A model generated the notes under the pieces. That model had not been told where the DNA came from and made no database searches. It saw nothing but the letters and a program-made list of their open reading frames with translations. A program made the translations under genes and the position numbers. A stretch of 11,661 bases of DNA from VGBK01 sp964548475. GTDB taxonomy: Bacteria > Actinomycetota > Acidimicrobiia > Spongiisociales > UBA11373. This document shows, piece by piece, positions 5,814 to 11,661 of the stretch. Position 1 is the stretch's first letter. Every line of letters starts with the position of its first letter. The stretch lies in assembly GCA_964548475.1 (NCBI GenBank), contig CAZJRF010000059.1:1-11661 (forward strand), read 5' to 3'.

Positions 5814-8774
5814 CTACCCCTCGGTCACCCGGTAGCGGGCCCCCCGCCTCTCGCCCTCCCGCACTACCTGCCCCGATGCCAGCAGTGAGTTGATCGTCGG
5901 CTGCCAGCGCCCTTCGAGCAGGCCGGTACGGGCGATGATCTCGGCTCTGCCCAGGGCGGATCCCGCCGTCTGCAGGCACTCCACGACCGTCTCCCCCCAC
6001 GAGACTTCCTCGGCGGGAGGCTCCTCCGGGCCGGCCTCCGGCCGCGAGGAGGCAGCCGCTTCAAGCGCCGGCCGGTCCGTTGGCACCGGCTCCCCGGCCT
6101 CACCCTCCCCAGCTCCCAGCCGGATCACCGTGGCCGAGCCGACGTGGCGGTAGCGGTCGGGGGTGCAGGTCAGCACGATCACCTGGCCCTGCCGGCCTGC
6201 CAGGCTCAAGACTGCCCCCAGCCGCTCCAGCCGGGCCGGGTCGGAGCTGCCAAGGGCGTCGTCGACAATGACCGGCACTCCCCCGTGCCCGGCCTCGGCT
6301 CTGCTCACCAGCACCGACCCAGCCAGGCGGGCCAGCAAGCTCAACTGCTCACGGGCCCCCATGGAGAGCGATTCCCAGGGGACGGTGACCCCGTCCAGGG
6401 TGCGGCTCACCACCCGCAGGTCCTCGTGGTCGAGCTCTATCGACAGCTGCCCTTCGAAGACGAGGCTGCCGAAGCGCTCCAGCTGCTCGCGGAAGGGGGC
6501 CACGTAGGACCGCTTGGCGGCGTCGCGATGCTCACCCAGCGTCCGGCAGAGCAGGTCGGCGGCCTCGGCCCGGCGATCGGTGTGTTCCTTCTCCCTCTGC
6601 AGCCCGGCCAGGGTGCTCTGCGCCGCATTGAGCCGATCGTGCAGGCCGGCCTCGCCCTGGGATTCGAGGCGGCTCGTCAGCCCCGCCATCTCCAGCTCGG
6701 CCGCCCGGCCGGCCTCCTTCATGCGCTCCAGCACGCCGCGAGCATTCTCGAGGAGCGCTTCGGCCTCAGCCGGGTTCTGCGCCTGCAGGCCCTCAGCAGC
6801 GGCCCGGTGGGCGGCGGCGGCCGCATCGGCGCTTTGCCGGGCCTCGGCCCGGGCGGCAGCCAGCTCCTCGTCGCCGACCGCCTCCCTCTCCACGGCCAAC
6901 TGCTTCTCGATAACCGTCACTTTCTCCTCGATGGTCTGGGCACGGATGGTGCGCTCCAAGCCGGTCGCCTGCACCTCGCGCAGCGCCCGCTCGGCCAGTT
7001 CGATCTCCCGTTCCCGCTGCTCCAACGTCTCCTTGGCCAGGCGCAGGCGGGCAGCCGCCTCCTCGCTCGCGGCCTGAGCCTCGTCGCGGCCGGCGGGCAA
7101 AGGGAGCTCGGCCGGGCGCCGCTCCCGGTGGGCCTCGGTGCGCTCGCGTGCCCGATCGATCATGCCGGCCAGGCCCTGGGGGGTCAGGTCGCGCAGGTTC
7201 TCCTGCAGGGCCTGGGCGGCCCGGCGGGCGGTCGCCTCTGCCGCCCGGCGGCGGCGTTCCAGATCGCGGGCCGCGGCCAGAGCATCGTCACCCGAGACGC
7301 CCGCGCCGGAGTAGAGGACCTGCAGCCGCTCCTGGACGGCGGCCACCTGCTGCTCGGCCTCCCGGGTCCGCGCCCCGCCGGTCACCGTGATCCGCACCCG
7401 GCCCGGGAGAACCACCTGCAGGCTGCCGGCCACCGGCTCCTCTACTTCCTCACCAGCGGCCAGCGACCTCCCCCGTCCGTCCACTTCCAACTCGGTCGGC
7501 GCCAGGGCCTCCACTAGCACCGAGGCGCTCTCGGCATTGAGACCGGCCCGGGCGGTCGCCGCCGCCAGGTAAGCCTGCTCGATCTCCTCGAGCCGGGCCG
7601 CGTCGATGGGGCAGGCATCCAGGAAGGCAAGCGCCTCCCCCTGCTCCCGCTCGGCCTGCAGCACCCGCTGCTGCCGCTCGGCAAGCATCTCGAGGTTGAA
7701 CAGCTCGCGGAAGTATTCAAAGTCGGCAGCGGCCAGCTCGGCGGCTTGCTCGGCGGAACGATGAGCCTGCCGGGCTTCCTCGCGTGCCACCTGCGCCCGG
7801 CTCACCGTAGCCGCCGCTGCCTCACGGCTGGGGGCTTCGCTCTCGCCCTCCTCGACCAACCCGGCCAGCGCCTCCCGCTCGGCCCGCAGCTGCTCGACCA
7901 GCTCGCACCGCTGCTGATGGACGGAGGCCGTCCGCTCGGCCAGGTGGGCGGCTCGCTCGGCTTCGGCGGCGAGCCGCTCCACCTCCCGGCTCTGCGTCTG
8001 CAGCGCGCTCCATTGGGCGCTTCGGGCGGCAACGACCTTCTCCTGCTCGGCCAGCCGGCCGGACAGCCGGGCGAGCTCCTGCCGCAGGCGGCGGTGATCC
8101 TCCGCCGCCCCCTCCATCTCCGCCAGTGCTCGGGCAAGATGGGCGGCCTCCTCTTCGGCCTTGGCCACCTGCTCATCAAGGCGGGTACGGGCGGCGTTGG
8201 GCCGGCCGGTCGGGGTGAAGTAGCGATCGCGCTCCTCCCCCACTCGCGACCACAGGTCCTCGGCCTCGCCCTGATCACCGAGACCCTTCCCAGTCGCAGC
8301 CAGGTCGAGGGCGGCCGAGAGCGACGGGCTATCGCCCAGAGCGGCCTGAGCGATACCGATGCCTTGCTGATAGCGCAGCGCCTTCCACAACGCCCGGTCG
8401 ATGGTCTCGTCGAGGATCTCATTCATGCGGTCGTGGGCCCGTCGGCCGGTGAAGTGCTCGGCCCGAGGAGCCAGCACCTGCAGGACGGTCTCCGGCTGGC
8501 GGTGCCAGCGCTTGCGATAGACCAGGTGATAGGGGCCCACGGTGATCTCGGCCTCCACCTCGGCGCCCACGTCGGCGTTCACCGGCTTGACCGCTTTCAC
8601 CCGCTGCTTGGTGGAGCCGTCGGGCTCCTCGAACAGAAGGTCGACGGCCTCGGCCAGGCTCGACTTGCCGACCTCGTTGGGCCCCTCGACGACGGTGACT
8701 CCCGCCGGAGGGAAATGGAGCTCACGGAAAGCGACTCCCCGGAAGTTGCGCAGGATCAGACGCCGGATCCTCAT
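5814..8774 (-). CDS. SbcC/Rad50-like coiled-coil ATPase with C-terminal winged-helix domain
   Basis: This 986-residue protein has split ABC-type ATPase halves separated by long coiled coils. The N-terminal half starts RRLILRNFRG and carries Walker A GPNEVGKSS (31-39). Coiled coils, rich in Ala, Glu and Arg, span about 175-410 and 470-770. The apex (about 420-468) holds a short beta-rich insert (TELEVDGRGRSL, VVLPGRVRITVTGG), and there is no CxxC zinc hook. The C-terminal half has signature LSMGAREQ (803-810) and Walker B VPVIVDDAL (833-841), with Asp-Asp where Asp-Glu is usual. A Pro/Glu-rich linker (about 887-927) leads to an apparent winged helix (928-983; GRAEIIARTGLLEG, then GERRGARYRV). 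The ATG overlaps the stop of the SbcD-like gene (ATGA), so the two are translationally coupled. By family knowledge it should gate the nuclease partner on DNA ends. It could also be grouped with YhaN-type ATPases. Confidence 0.9.
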   Translation of the reverse strand: MRIRRLILRNFRGVAFRELHFPPAGVTVVEGPNEVGKSSLAEAVDLLFEEPDGSTKQRVKAVKPVNADVGAEVEAEITVGPYHLVYRKRWHRQPETVLQVLAPRAEHFTGRRAHDRMNEILDETIDRALWKALRYQQGIGIAQAALGDSPSLSAALDLAATGKGLGDQGEAEDLWSRVGEERDRYFTPTGRPNAARTRLDEQVAKAEEEAAHLARALAEMEGAAEDHRRLRQELARLSGRLAEQEKVVAARSAQWSALQTQSREVERLAAEAERAAHLAERTASVHQQRCELVEQLRAEREALAGLVEEGESEAPSREAAAATVSRAQVAREEARQAHRSAEQAAELAAADFEYFRELFNLEMLAERQQRVLQAEREQGEALAFLDACPIDAARLEEIEQAYLAAATARAGLNAESASVLVEALAPTELEVDGRGRSLAAGEEVEEPVAGSLQVVLPGRVRITVTGGARTREAEQQVAAVQERLQVLYSGAGVSGDDALAAARDLERRRRAAEATARRAAQALQENLRDLTPQGLAGMIDRARERTEAHRERRPAELPLPAGRDEAQAASEEAAARLRLAKETLEQREREIELAERALREVQATGLERTIRAQTIEEKVTVIEKQLAVEREAVGDEELAAARAEARQSADAAAAAHRAAAEGLQAQNPAEAEALLENARGVLERMKEAGRAAELEMAGLTSRLESQGEAGLHDRLNAAQSTLAGLQREKEHTDRRAEAADLLCRTLGEHRDAAKRSYVAPFREQLERFGSLVFEGQLSIELDHEDLRVVSRTLDGVTVPWESLSMGAREQLSLLARLAGSVLVSRAEAGHGGVPVIVDDALGSSDPARLERLGAVLSLAGRQGQVIVLTCTPDRYRHVGSATVIRLGAGEGEAGEPVPTDRPALEAAASSRPEAGPEEPPAEEVSWGETVVECLQTAGSALGRAEIIARTGLLEGRWQPTINSLLASGQVVREGERRGARYRVTEG

Positions 8775-9907
8775 GCCGGCCCCTTGACCAGTCGGTACAG
8801 CAGGCTGAGGGCATCCTGGGCGGTGGCTCCCTCTGGTCCGGCGGTGGCTGCCATCTCGCGTAGCTCGTCCAGGGCGTCGGCGGCGAAGCCGACCAGGCCC
8901 AGGTCGCGCAGGTCGTCGTCGTCGGGCTGCACCACCAGCTCGGTGTGACGGCCCCAGACCTCGAGGGCGGCGAGGAGGAGAGAGTGGTGCTCGAGGATCT
9001 CGTCGAGGTGGGCCTTGTCGGCCAGGTTCAGCGTGCCCACGAAGCTGAGCTTGACCACCGTGGAGGGCTTATCGGGGAGGGCGGCCAGCCACTCCCCCAC
9101 CGCTTCGACCTCCGAATGGTGGTTGACGTCGAAGCTCTCACTCCGGAACTGCCAGGGCCCGGTGGGACGAGGCTCCACCTTGAGGGAGTCACCGTCCATC
9201 TCGACCAGCAGCACCTGATTGGGCGCGTCCTCGCCGTAGTCGGTGGCCAGGGGGGCGCCCGCGTACCAGACGCGGCCGGTGGAGCCGACGTCGGTCACCG
9301 AGTGGCGGTCGCCGAGCGCCACGTAGTGAACCAGCCCGTCGGCGACGGCCTGCTCGAGGGCGGCCAGGCGGATCAGGCTGGGTTCGTTGGGATCGGGGCT
9401 GAGCGCATCGACCGCCCCGTGGGCCACCAGCACCCGCTGCACCCCCGGGTCGGCCTGCAGGCCGGCACAGGCCCGGGCCGCCAAGTCCTCCAGGGGCGAC
9501 TTGCTATCCCAGGGAGCGGCGACCAGCTCCACCCCCAGGTCGGGGATGAGCCGGGACCCGATCTCATCGAGCACCACCACGTTGGCCGGACAGTGGGCGG
9601 TGAAGGCCGGGGAGCGGTAGACGGAGCCGGCGGTGAAGGGATCGTGGTTGCCGGGCAGCAGGTAGACGGGCATGGTGAAGTCCCCCAGGGCATCCAGCGC
9701 ACGGGCGACCACCCGGCGGTCCACCTGGTTCGACTCGAACACGTCGCCGCAGACCACCACGAAGTCGCAGCCCTCTTGGGAAGCCGTTCGGGCAATAGTG
9801 CGCACCGCCTGCAGCCGGGCTTCGGCGAAGCGCTCCTGCGCCTCCCCGGCCAGGAAGTGCCGGGTCATCCCCAGCTGCCAGTCGCCCGTGTGGATGAACT
9901 TCACCAT
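8771..9907 (-). CDS. SbcD/Mre11-like metallophosphoesterase (DNA exonuclease)
   Basis: This 378-residue cytoplasmic calcineurin-like phosphoesterase is the presumed nuclease partner of the ATPase that follows. Metal-binding motifs: HTGDWQLG (6-13), where the usual DxH has Gln at position 11; GDVFES (54-59); GNHD (86-89); His163 in VAHGAVD; and GDRHS (199-203), where GHxH is usual. I recall the same DWQLGMTRHFL and ALGDRHS wording in other actinobacterial DNA repair exonuclease annotations, so these changes are probably a subfamily trait and not decay. After about residue 225, the SGAPLATDYGE-type strand region and a C-terminal cap-like domain follow. The start ATG 9907 begins the first conserved strand. 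The frame continues 114 codons upstream, but that stretch is Arg/Pro/Ser-rich and non-gene-like. A hairpin sits directly before the start. Confidence 0.9.
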   Translation of the reverse strand: MVKFIHTGDWQLGMTRHFLAGEAQERFAEARLQAVRTIARTASQEGCDFVVVCGDVFESNQVDRRVVARALDALGDFTMPVYLLPGNHDPFTAGSVYRSPAFTAHCPANVVVLDEIGSRLIPDLGVELVAAPWDSKSPLEDLAARACAGLQADPGVQRVLVAHGAVDALSPDPNEPSLIRLAALEQAVADGLVHYVALGDRHSVTDVGSTGRVWYAGAPLATDYGEDAPNQVLLVEMDGDSLKVEPRPTGPWQFRSESFDVNHHSEVEAVGEWLAALPDKPSTVVKLSFVGTLNLADKAHLDEILEHHSLLLAALEVWGRHTELVVQPDDDDLRDLGLVGFAADALDELREMAATAGPEGATAQDALSLLYRLVKGPA

Positions 9908-9910
9908 GCC

Positions 9911-9925
9911 AGGCCCCCTGGGCCT
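9911..9925 (-). promoter_or_regulatory. Hairpin enclosing the likely ribosome binding site of the SbcD-like gene
   Basis: AGGCCC and GGGCCT form a perfect 6-bp inverted repeat with a 3-base loop, ending 3 bases before the ATG at 9907. Read as minus-strand RNA, the only Shine-Dalgarno-like stretch (AGGGGG) spans the loop and 3' arm. The structure could limit translation of the nuclease and, through the ATGA coupling, of the ATPase. It could equally be a protein-binding palindrome or chance. Confidence 0.35.
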
Positions 9926-9956
9926 ACTGAGACGGCAATCCAACTGCTCGGGGCAG

Positions 9957-9972
9957 GATACCGACCGATACC
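9957..9972. repeat. Direct repeat GATACC spaced by one helical turn
   Basis: GATACC occurs at 9957-9962 and 9967-9972, 10 bases apart, with GACC between. It lies about 50 bases upstream of the SbcD-like start, in the 265-base gap 9908-10172, which otherwise shows no credible gene. One-turn spacing is what a regulator dimer on one DNA face would need. Chance is possible. Confidence 0.25.
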
Positions 9973-10116
9973 CACAGATTCGCGCGGCAGGTCGCCACAG
10001 GGCGGGCCGTCGCCCGGAACTCCGTCGGCGCAATGCGGGGGCTCTCGCCCCGGCCGTCATCGACCGGCGGGTGGGCAGTCTCCCGGGCCGGCGAGCTCTT
10101 CGAGAAGCCCCCCCCC

Positions 10117-10130
10117 GGTCGAGCGCGACC
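10117..10130 (-). terminator. Weak hairpin downstream of the TSUP permease gene
   Basis: GGTCG and CGACC form a 5-bp stem with a 4-base loop, about 43 bases past the TSUP stop. Read on the minus strand it is followed by a run of nine G (nine C at 10108-10116 on the plus strand), not T. Factor-independent termination is therefore doubtful. It is the only stem-loop I could place between the TSUP and SbcD-like genes near the TSUP end. Confidence 0.2.
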
Positions 10131-10172
10131 GCTCCGATGGACTGCTCCCCCGGGATCGGTGGAGTCGCCGCT

Positions 10173-11105
10173 TCAGCCGGACTCGGACGCAGGCTCGGCC
10201 GGGACGAGCGCAGCAGCAACCGACTGCTCCATCTGCAGGCGGGCGGCACGCTCGCGCCGCAGCACCACGACGGTGTACGCCAGGGCCACTCCCCAGATCA
10301 GCGCCAGCCCTACGTAGAGACCGGTGCGCACCGAGCCGTGCGCCCCCAGGGTGTTCATGATCGTGCGCACATTGGTCAGGATGATCAGACCGCCCACCGC
10401 ACACCCCAGCAGCCGGGGCTTCATGTGGCGCACGAGCCAGGCGGCGACCGGAGCAGCCACCACACCCCCGGCCAGCAGCGTCCCCACCACCGCCCAGTCG
10501 ATAGCCGCCGCACCCAGTCCGGCGAGGAACCCGACGCTGGCGGCCACGGAGACGATGAACTCGCTGGTGTCGACCGAGCCGATCACCTTGCGGGGCTCCA
10601 TCTTCCCGGTGGCGATCAGAGTGGGAGTGGCCACCGGGCCCCAGCCGCCGCCCCCCGACGCATCGACGAACCCGGCGAAGAGGCCGAGCCCCGCCAGGTA
10701 CCGGCCCCGTACGTAGGGACGGCCCCGCGGGCGAGGGGGCCGTCCGAAGCTGAAGCGCACCAGGATGTAGCAGCCCAGTGCCAGGAGGATCCCCGCCATC
10801 CAGGGCTTGGCGGCTTCCGTGGAGAGAGAACTCAGGGCCACCGCCCCCAGGAAGGCTCCCAGGGCGCCGGGGATGCCCATGCGCCGCACCGTGCGCCAAT
10901 CGACGTTCTCGAACTTCCAGTGGGCGAAGCCGGAGACGAGCGTCGTGCCCACCTCGGCCATGTGCACCGAAGCTGAGGCGATGGCGGGGCCAAGGCCCAT
11001 CGAGAGCAGCAGGGTGGTGGACGTGACGCCGTACGCCATTCCCAGCGACCCGTCCACGAGCTGGGCGCCGATCCCCACGAACAGGAGGACGATCAATCTG
11101 CGCAC
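10173..11105 (-). CDS. TSUP family (TauE/SafE) anion permease
   Basis: This 310-residue integral membrane protein has about eight hydrophobic segments. It shows the two-halves architecture of the TSUP family: GAQLVDGSLGMAYG (13-26) in the first half and VDASGGGGWGPVATPTLI (147-164) in the second, each followed by a conserved acidic element (HMAEVGTT, 48-55; GSVDTSEF, 176-183). A basic loop (about 121-136, GRPPRPRGR) separates the halves. Family members move small sulfur-containing or organic anions such as sulfite, sulfoacetate or taurine-derived sulfite. Nothing nearby identifies the substrate here. The GTG start at 11103-11105 has AAAGG (11112-11116) six bases upstream, and a good promoter lies just beyond. 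The C-terminal tail after about 290 is hydrophilic. It is divergent from the exported protein gene at 11245. Confidence 0.92.
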   Translation of the reverse strand: MRRLIVLLFVGIGAQLVDGSLGMAYGVTSTTLLLSMGLGPAIASASVHMAEVGTTLVSGFAHWKFENVDWRTVRRMGIPGALGAFLGAVALSSLSTEAAKPWMAGILLALGCYILVRFSFGRPPRPRGRPYVRGRYLAGLGLFAGFVDASGGGGWGPVATPTLIATGKMEPRKVIGSVDTSEFIVSVAASVGFLAGLGAAAIDWAVVGTLLAGGVVAAPVAAWLVRHMKPRLLGCAVGGLIILTNVRTIMNTLGAHGSVRTGLYVGLALIWGVALAYTVVVLRRERAARLQMEQSVAAALVPAEPASESG

Positions 11106-11123
11106 GCGGCACCTTTCACAATC

Positions 11124-11146
11124 AACTCGATCTAGTTTATCTAGTT
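11124..11146. promoter_or_regulatory. Putative operator: ATCTAGTT repeats over the TSUP -10 box
   Basis: ATCTAGTT occurs at 11130-11137 and 11139-11146, 9 bases apart. The first copy is also half of a 14-base near-palindrome AACTCGATCTAGTT (11124-11137) with one mismatched pair. The elements cover the -10 box and probable start site of the TSUP promoter, where a repressor would act. The AT-rich patch stands out from the GC-rich surroundings. The regulator is not encoded in the window. Confidence 0.45.
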
Positions 11147-11162
11147 ACCCAGGATGTGTCGA
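11134..11162 (-). promoter_or_regulatory. Promoter of the TSUP permease gene
   Basis: On the minus strand, TCGACA (11157-11162; 5 of 6 matches to TTGACA) and TAAACT (11134-11139; 4 of 6 to TATAAT) are separated by exactly 17 bases. Transcription would start near 11127, leaving a leader of roughly 22 bases before the GTG at 11105. This is the best-formed promoter in the window. Confidence 0.55.
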
Positions 11163-11175
11163 CTGCGCGCTGAGG

Positions 11176-11194
11176 CCGGGGGTCACACCCCCGG
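11176..11194. other. Strong GC hairpin in the divergent intergenic region
   Basis: CCGGGGG (11176-11182) and CCCCCGG (11188-11194) form a perfect 7-bp stem around a 5-base TCACA loop, extendable by GG/CC with one bulge. It lies between the TSUP promoter and the gene at 11245. It may insulate the two divergent units or act as an operator. No T tract follows. Confidence 0.35.
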
Positions 11195-11206
11195 GCCGTG
11201 CTCGCT

Positions 11207-11212
11207 TACCAT
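11207..11212 (+). promoter_or_regulatory. Candidate -10 box (TACCAT) for the gene at 11245
   Basis: TACCAT matches 4 of 6 positions of TATAAT and the TAnnnT pattern, 38 bases before the ATG. No -35 match is visible at 17 bases; that position falls in the hairpin at 11176-11194. Confidence 0.3.
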
Positions 11213-11244
11213 TCGACCGCAGGCCGCCCGAGGGAGGGAGAGTC

Positions 11245-11661
11245 ATGAGGCCCGGCAGGATTGCGGCACTGATCTTCGGCGTCATCATCGCTCTGATCGC
11301 GTTCGCGCTGGTGGTGGGAGGCGGCGCCCTGACCTGGGCCCACGCCACCCAGCGGGATGCCCAGGGCTTCCTGACCAGTCCCGATTACCGACTGGAAACT
11401 CCCCGCCACGCCCTGGCCTCCGGAGCAGTGGACATCTCCGTGCAGCCGGCCGACTGGTGGCCGTCGGACCTGCTCGACGTGCGGTTCGTAGTTGAGCGCG
11501 CCGACTCGCAGATGGTCTTCGTGGGCATCGGCTCCTCGGCCGATGTCGCCGCCTACCTGTCCGGCGTGTCCTACGACGAGGTGACCCACCTGGGCCGCCG
11601 CACCGACGTCGACTACCGGCCCCACGAGGGTGCTGCTCCCTCCGGGCCGCCGGCCGACCAG
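11245..11661 (+). CDS. Membrane-anchored exported protein of unknown function, 3'-truncated
   Basis: The frame opens at ATG 11245 behind AGGGAGGGAG (11231-11240) and is still open at the window end, giving 139 residues. The N-terminus is MRPGR followed by a 20-25 residue hydrophobic helix (about 6-28, AALIFGVIIALIAFALVVGGG), with no lipobox Cys, so it is a signal anchor or uncleaved signal. The rest is soluble and probably outside the membrane: about 36-80 with DISVQPADWWPSDLLDVRF, then VFVGIGSSADVAAYLSGVSYDEVTHLG (split here as VFVGIGSSADVA / AYLSGVSYDEV), then a Pro/Gly-rich stretch. I recall the FVGIG-xx-ADV-xx-YL-xGV pattern from uncharacterised actinobacterial membrane proteins, whose function is unknown. 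It is divergent from the TSUP gene. Confidence 0.8.
   Translation, partial: MRPGRIAALIFGVIIALIAFALVVGGGALTWAHATQRDAQGFLTSPDYRLETPRHALASGAVDISVQPADWWPSDLLDVRFVVERADSQMVFVGIGSSADVAAYLSGVSYDEVTHLGRRTDVDYRPHEGAAPSGPPADQ

Noticed and set aside
6144..7517. Long plus-strand open frame opposite the SbcC-like ATPase
   Set aside because: It is the antisense shadow of a GC-rich coding region: Leu/Gly/Gln-rich composition, no motifs, no ribosome binding site of note.
5814..9907. Anti-phage defence system based on the ATPase-nuclease pair
   Set aside because: Only the two SbcCD-like genes are present; there is no additional effector, no mobile-element context and no defence-island neighbours. A housekeeping DNA-repair role is the simpler reading.
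10108..10116. Nine-C homopolymer as a phase-variation tract
   Set aside because: It lies in a gap away from any start codon or credible promoter element, and such runs are common in GC-rich intergenic DNA.
9908..10249. 114-codon N-terminal extension of the SbcD-like protein
   Set aside because: Arg/Ser/Pro-rich with no domain character, and it overlaps the 3' end of the TSUP gene. The first conserved strand starts exactly at the ATG at 9907.
8945..10360. Long plus-strand open frame opposite the SbcD-like gene
   Set aside because: Antisense shadow of a convincing nuclease gene; His/Gly/Gln-rich with no recognisable domain.
11154..11495. Plus-strand frame overlapping the start of the last gene
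   Set aside because: The frame at 11245 has a strong ribosome binding site, a signal-anchor helix and a recognisable conserved pattern; this frame has none of these.

Overview
The window is GC-rich and densely packed, with short intergenic gaps, GTG as well as ATG starts, GGAGG-type ribosome binding sites and TAnnnT-like -10 boxes. Together with the protein families present, this points to an actinobacterium. Two envelope-protein families at the window edges resemble proteins I associate with Acidimicrobiia, but that is recollection and not something the bases prove. I see no phage, transposon, CRISPR array, tRNA or rRNA. No gap between genes exceeds 300 bases; the longest is about 265 bases, at 9908-10172.

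Left part, plus strand. The C-terminal part of an exported protein (1-692) is followed by a three-gene ABC-2 type exporter operon: ATPase (831-1694), permease A (1691-2866) and permease B (2863-3927). Both junctions are 4-base ATGA overlaps. The two permeases look like diverged tandem copies and probably form a heterodimeric pore. A small unrecognised basic protein (3999-4340) follows.

Middle. A LapA-like (DUF1049) membrane protein on the minus strand (4426-4873) appears split between two reading frames: a well-supported start and acidic leader in one frame, and the two-helix membrane domain in another. Divergent from it is a stand-alone E2-type acyltransferase catalytic domain (4967-5800) with an intact HxxxDG motif and no lipoyl domain.

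Right part, minus strand. A translationally coupled SbcD/Mre11-like nuclease (8771-9907) and SbcC/Rad50-like ATPase (5814-8774) form a probable DNA end-processing complex. The pair departs from textbook SbcCD. The nuclease has DWQLG and GDRH where DxH and GHxH are usual, the ATPase has no CxxC zinc hook but a short beta-rich insert near the coiled-coil apex, and its C-terminus carries an apparent winged-helix domain. Upstream is a TSUP-family (TauE/SafE) anion permease (10173-11105), whose promoter overlaps repeated ATCTAGTT half-sites. Divergent from it, a membrane-anchored exported protein begins at 11245 and runs off the window.

The most interesting items are the noncanonical SbcCD-like pair, the frame break in the LapA-like gene and the putative operator of the TSUP gene. 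None is a proven new system. The SbcCD-like pair is probably a widespread but little-studied actinobacterial type.
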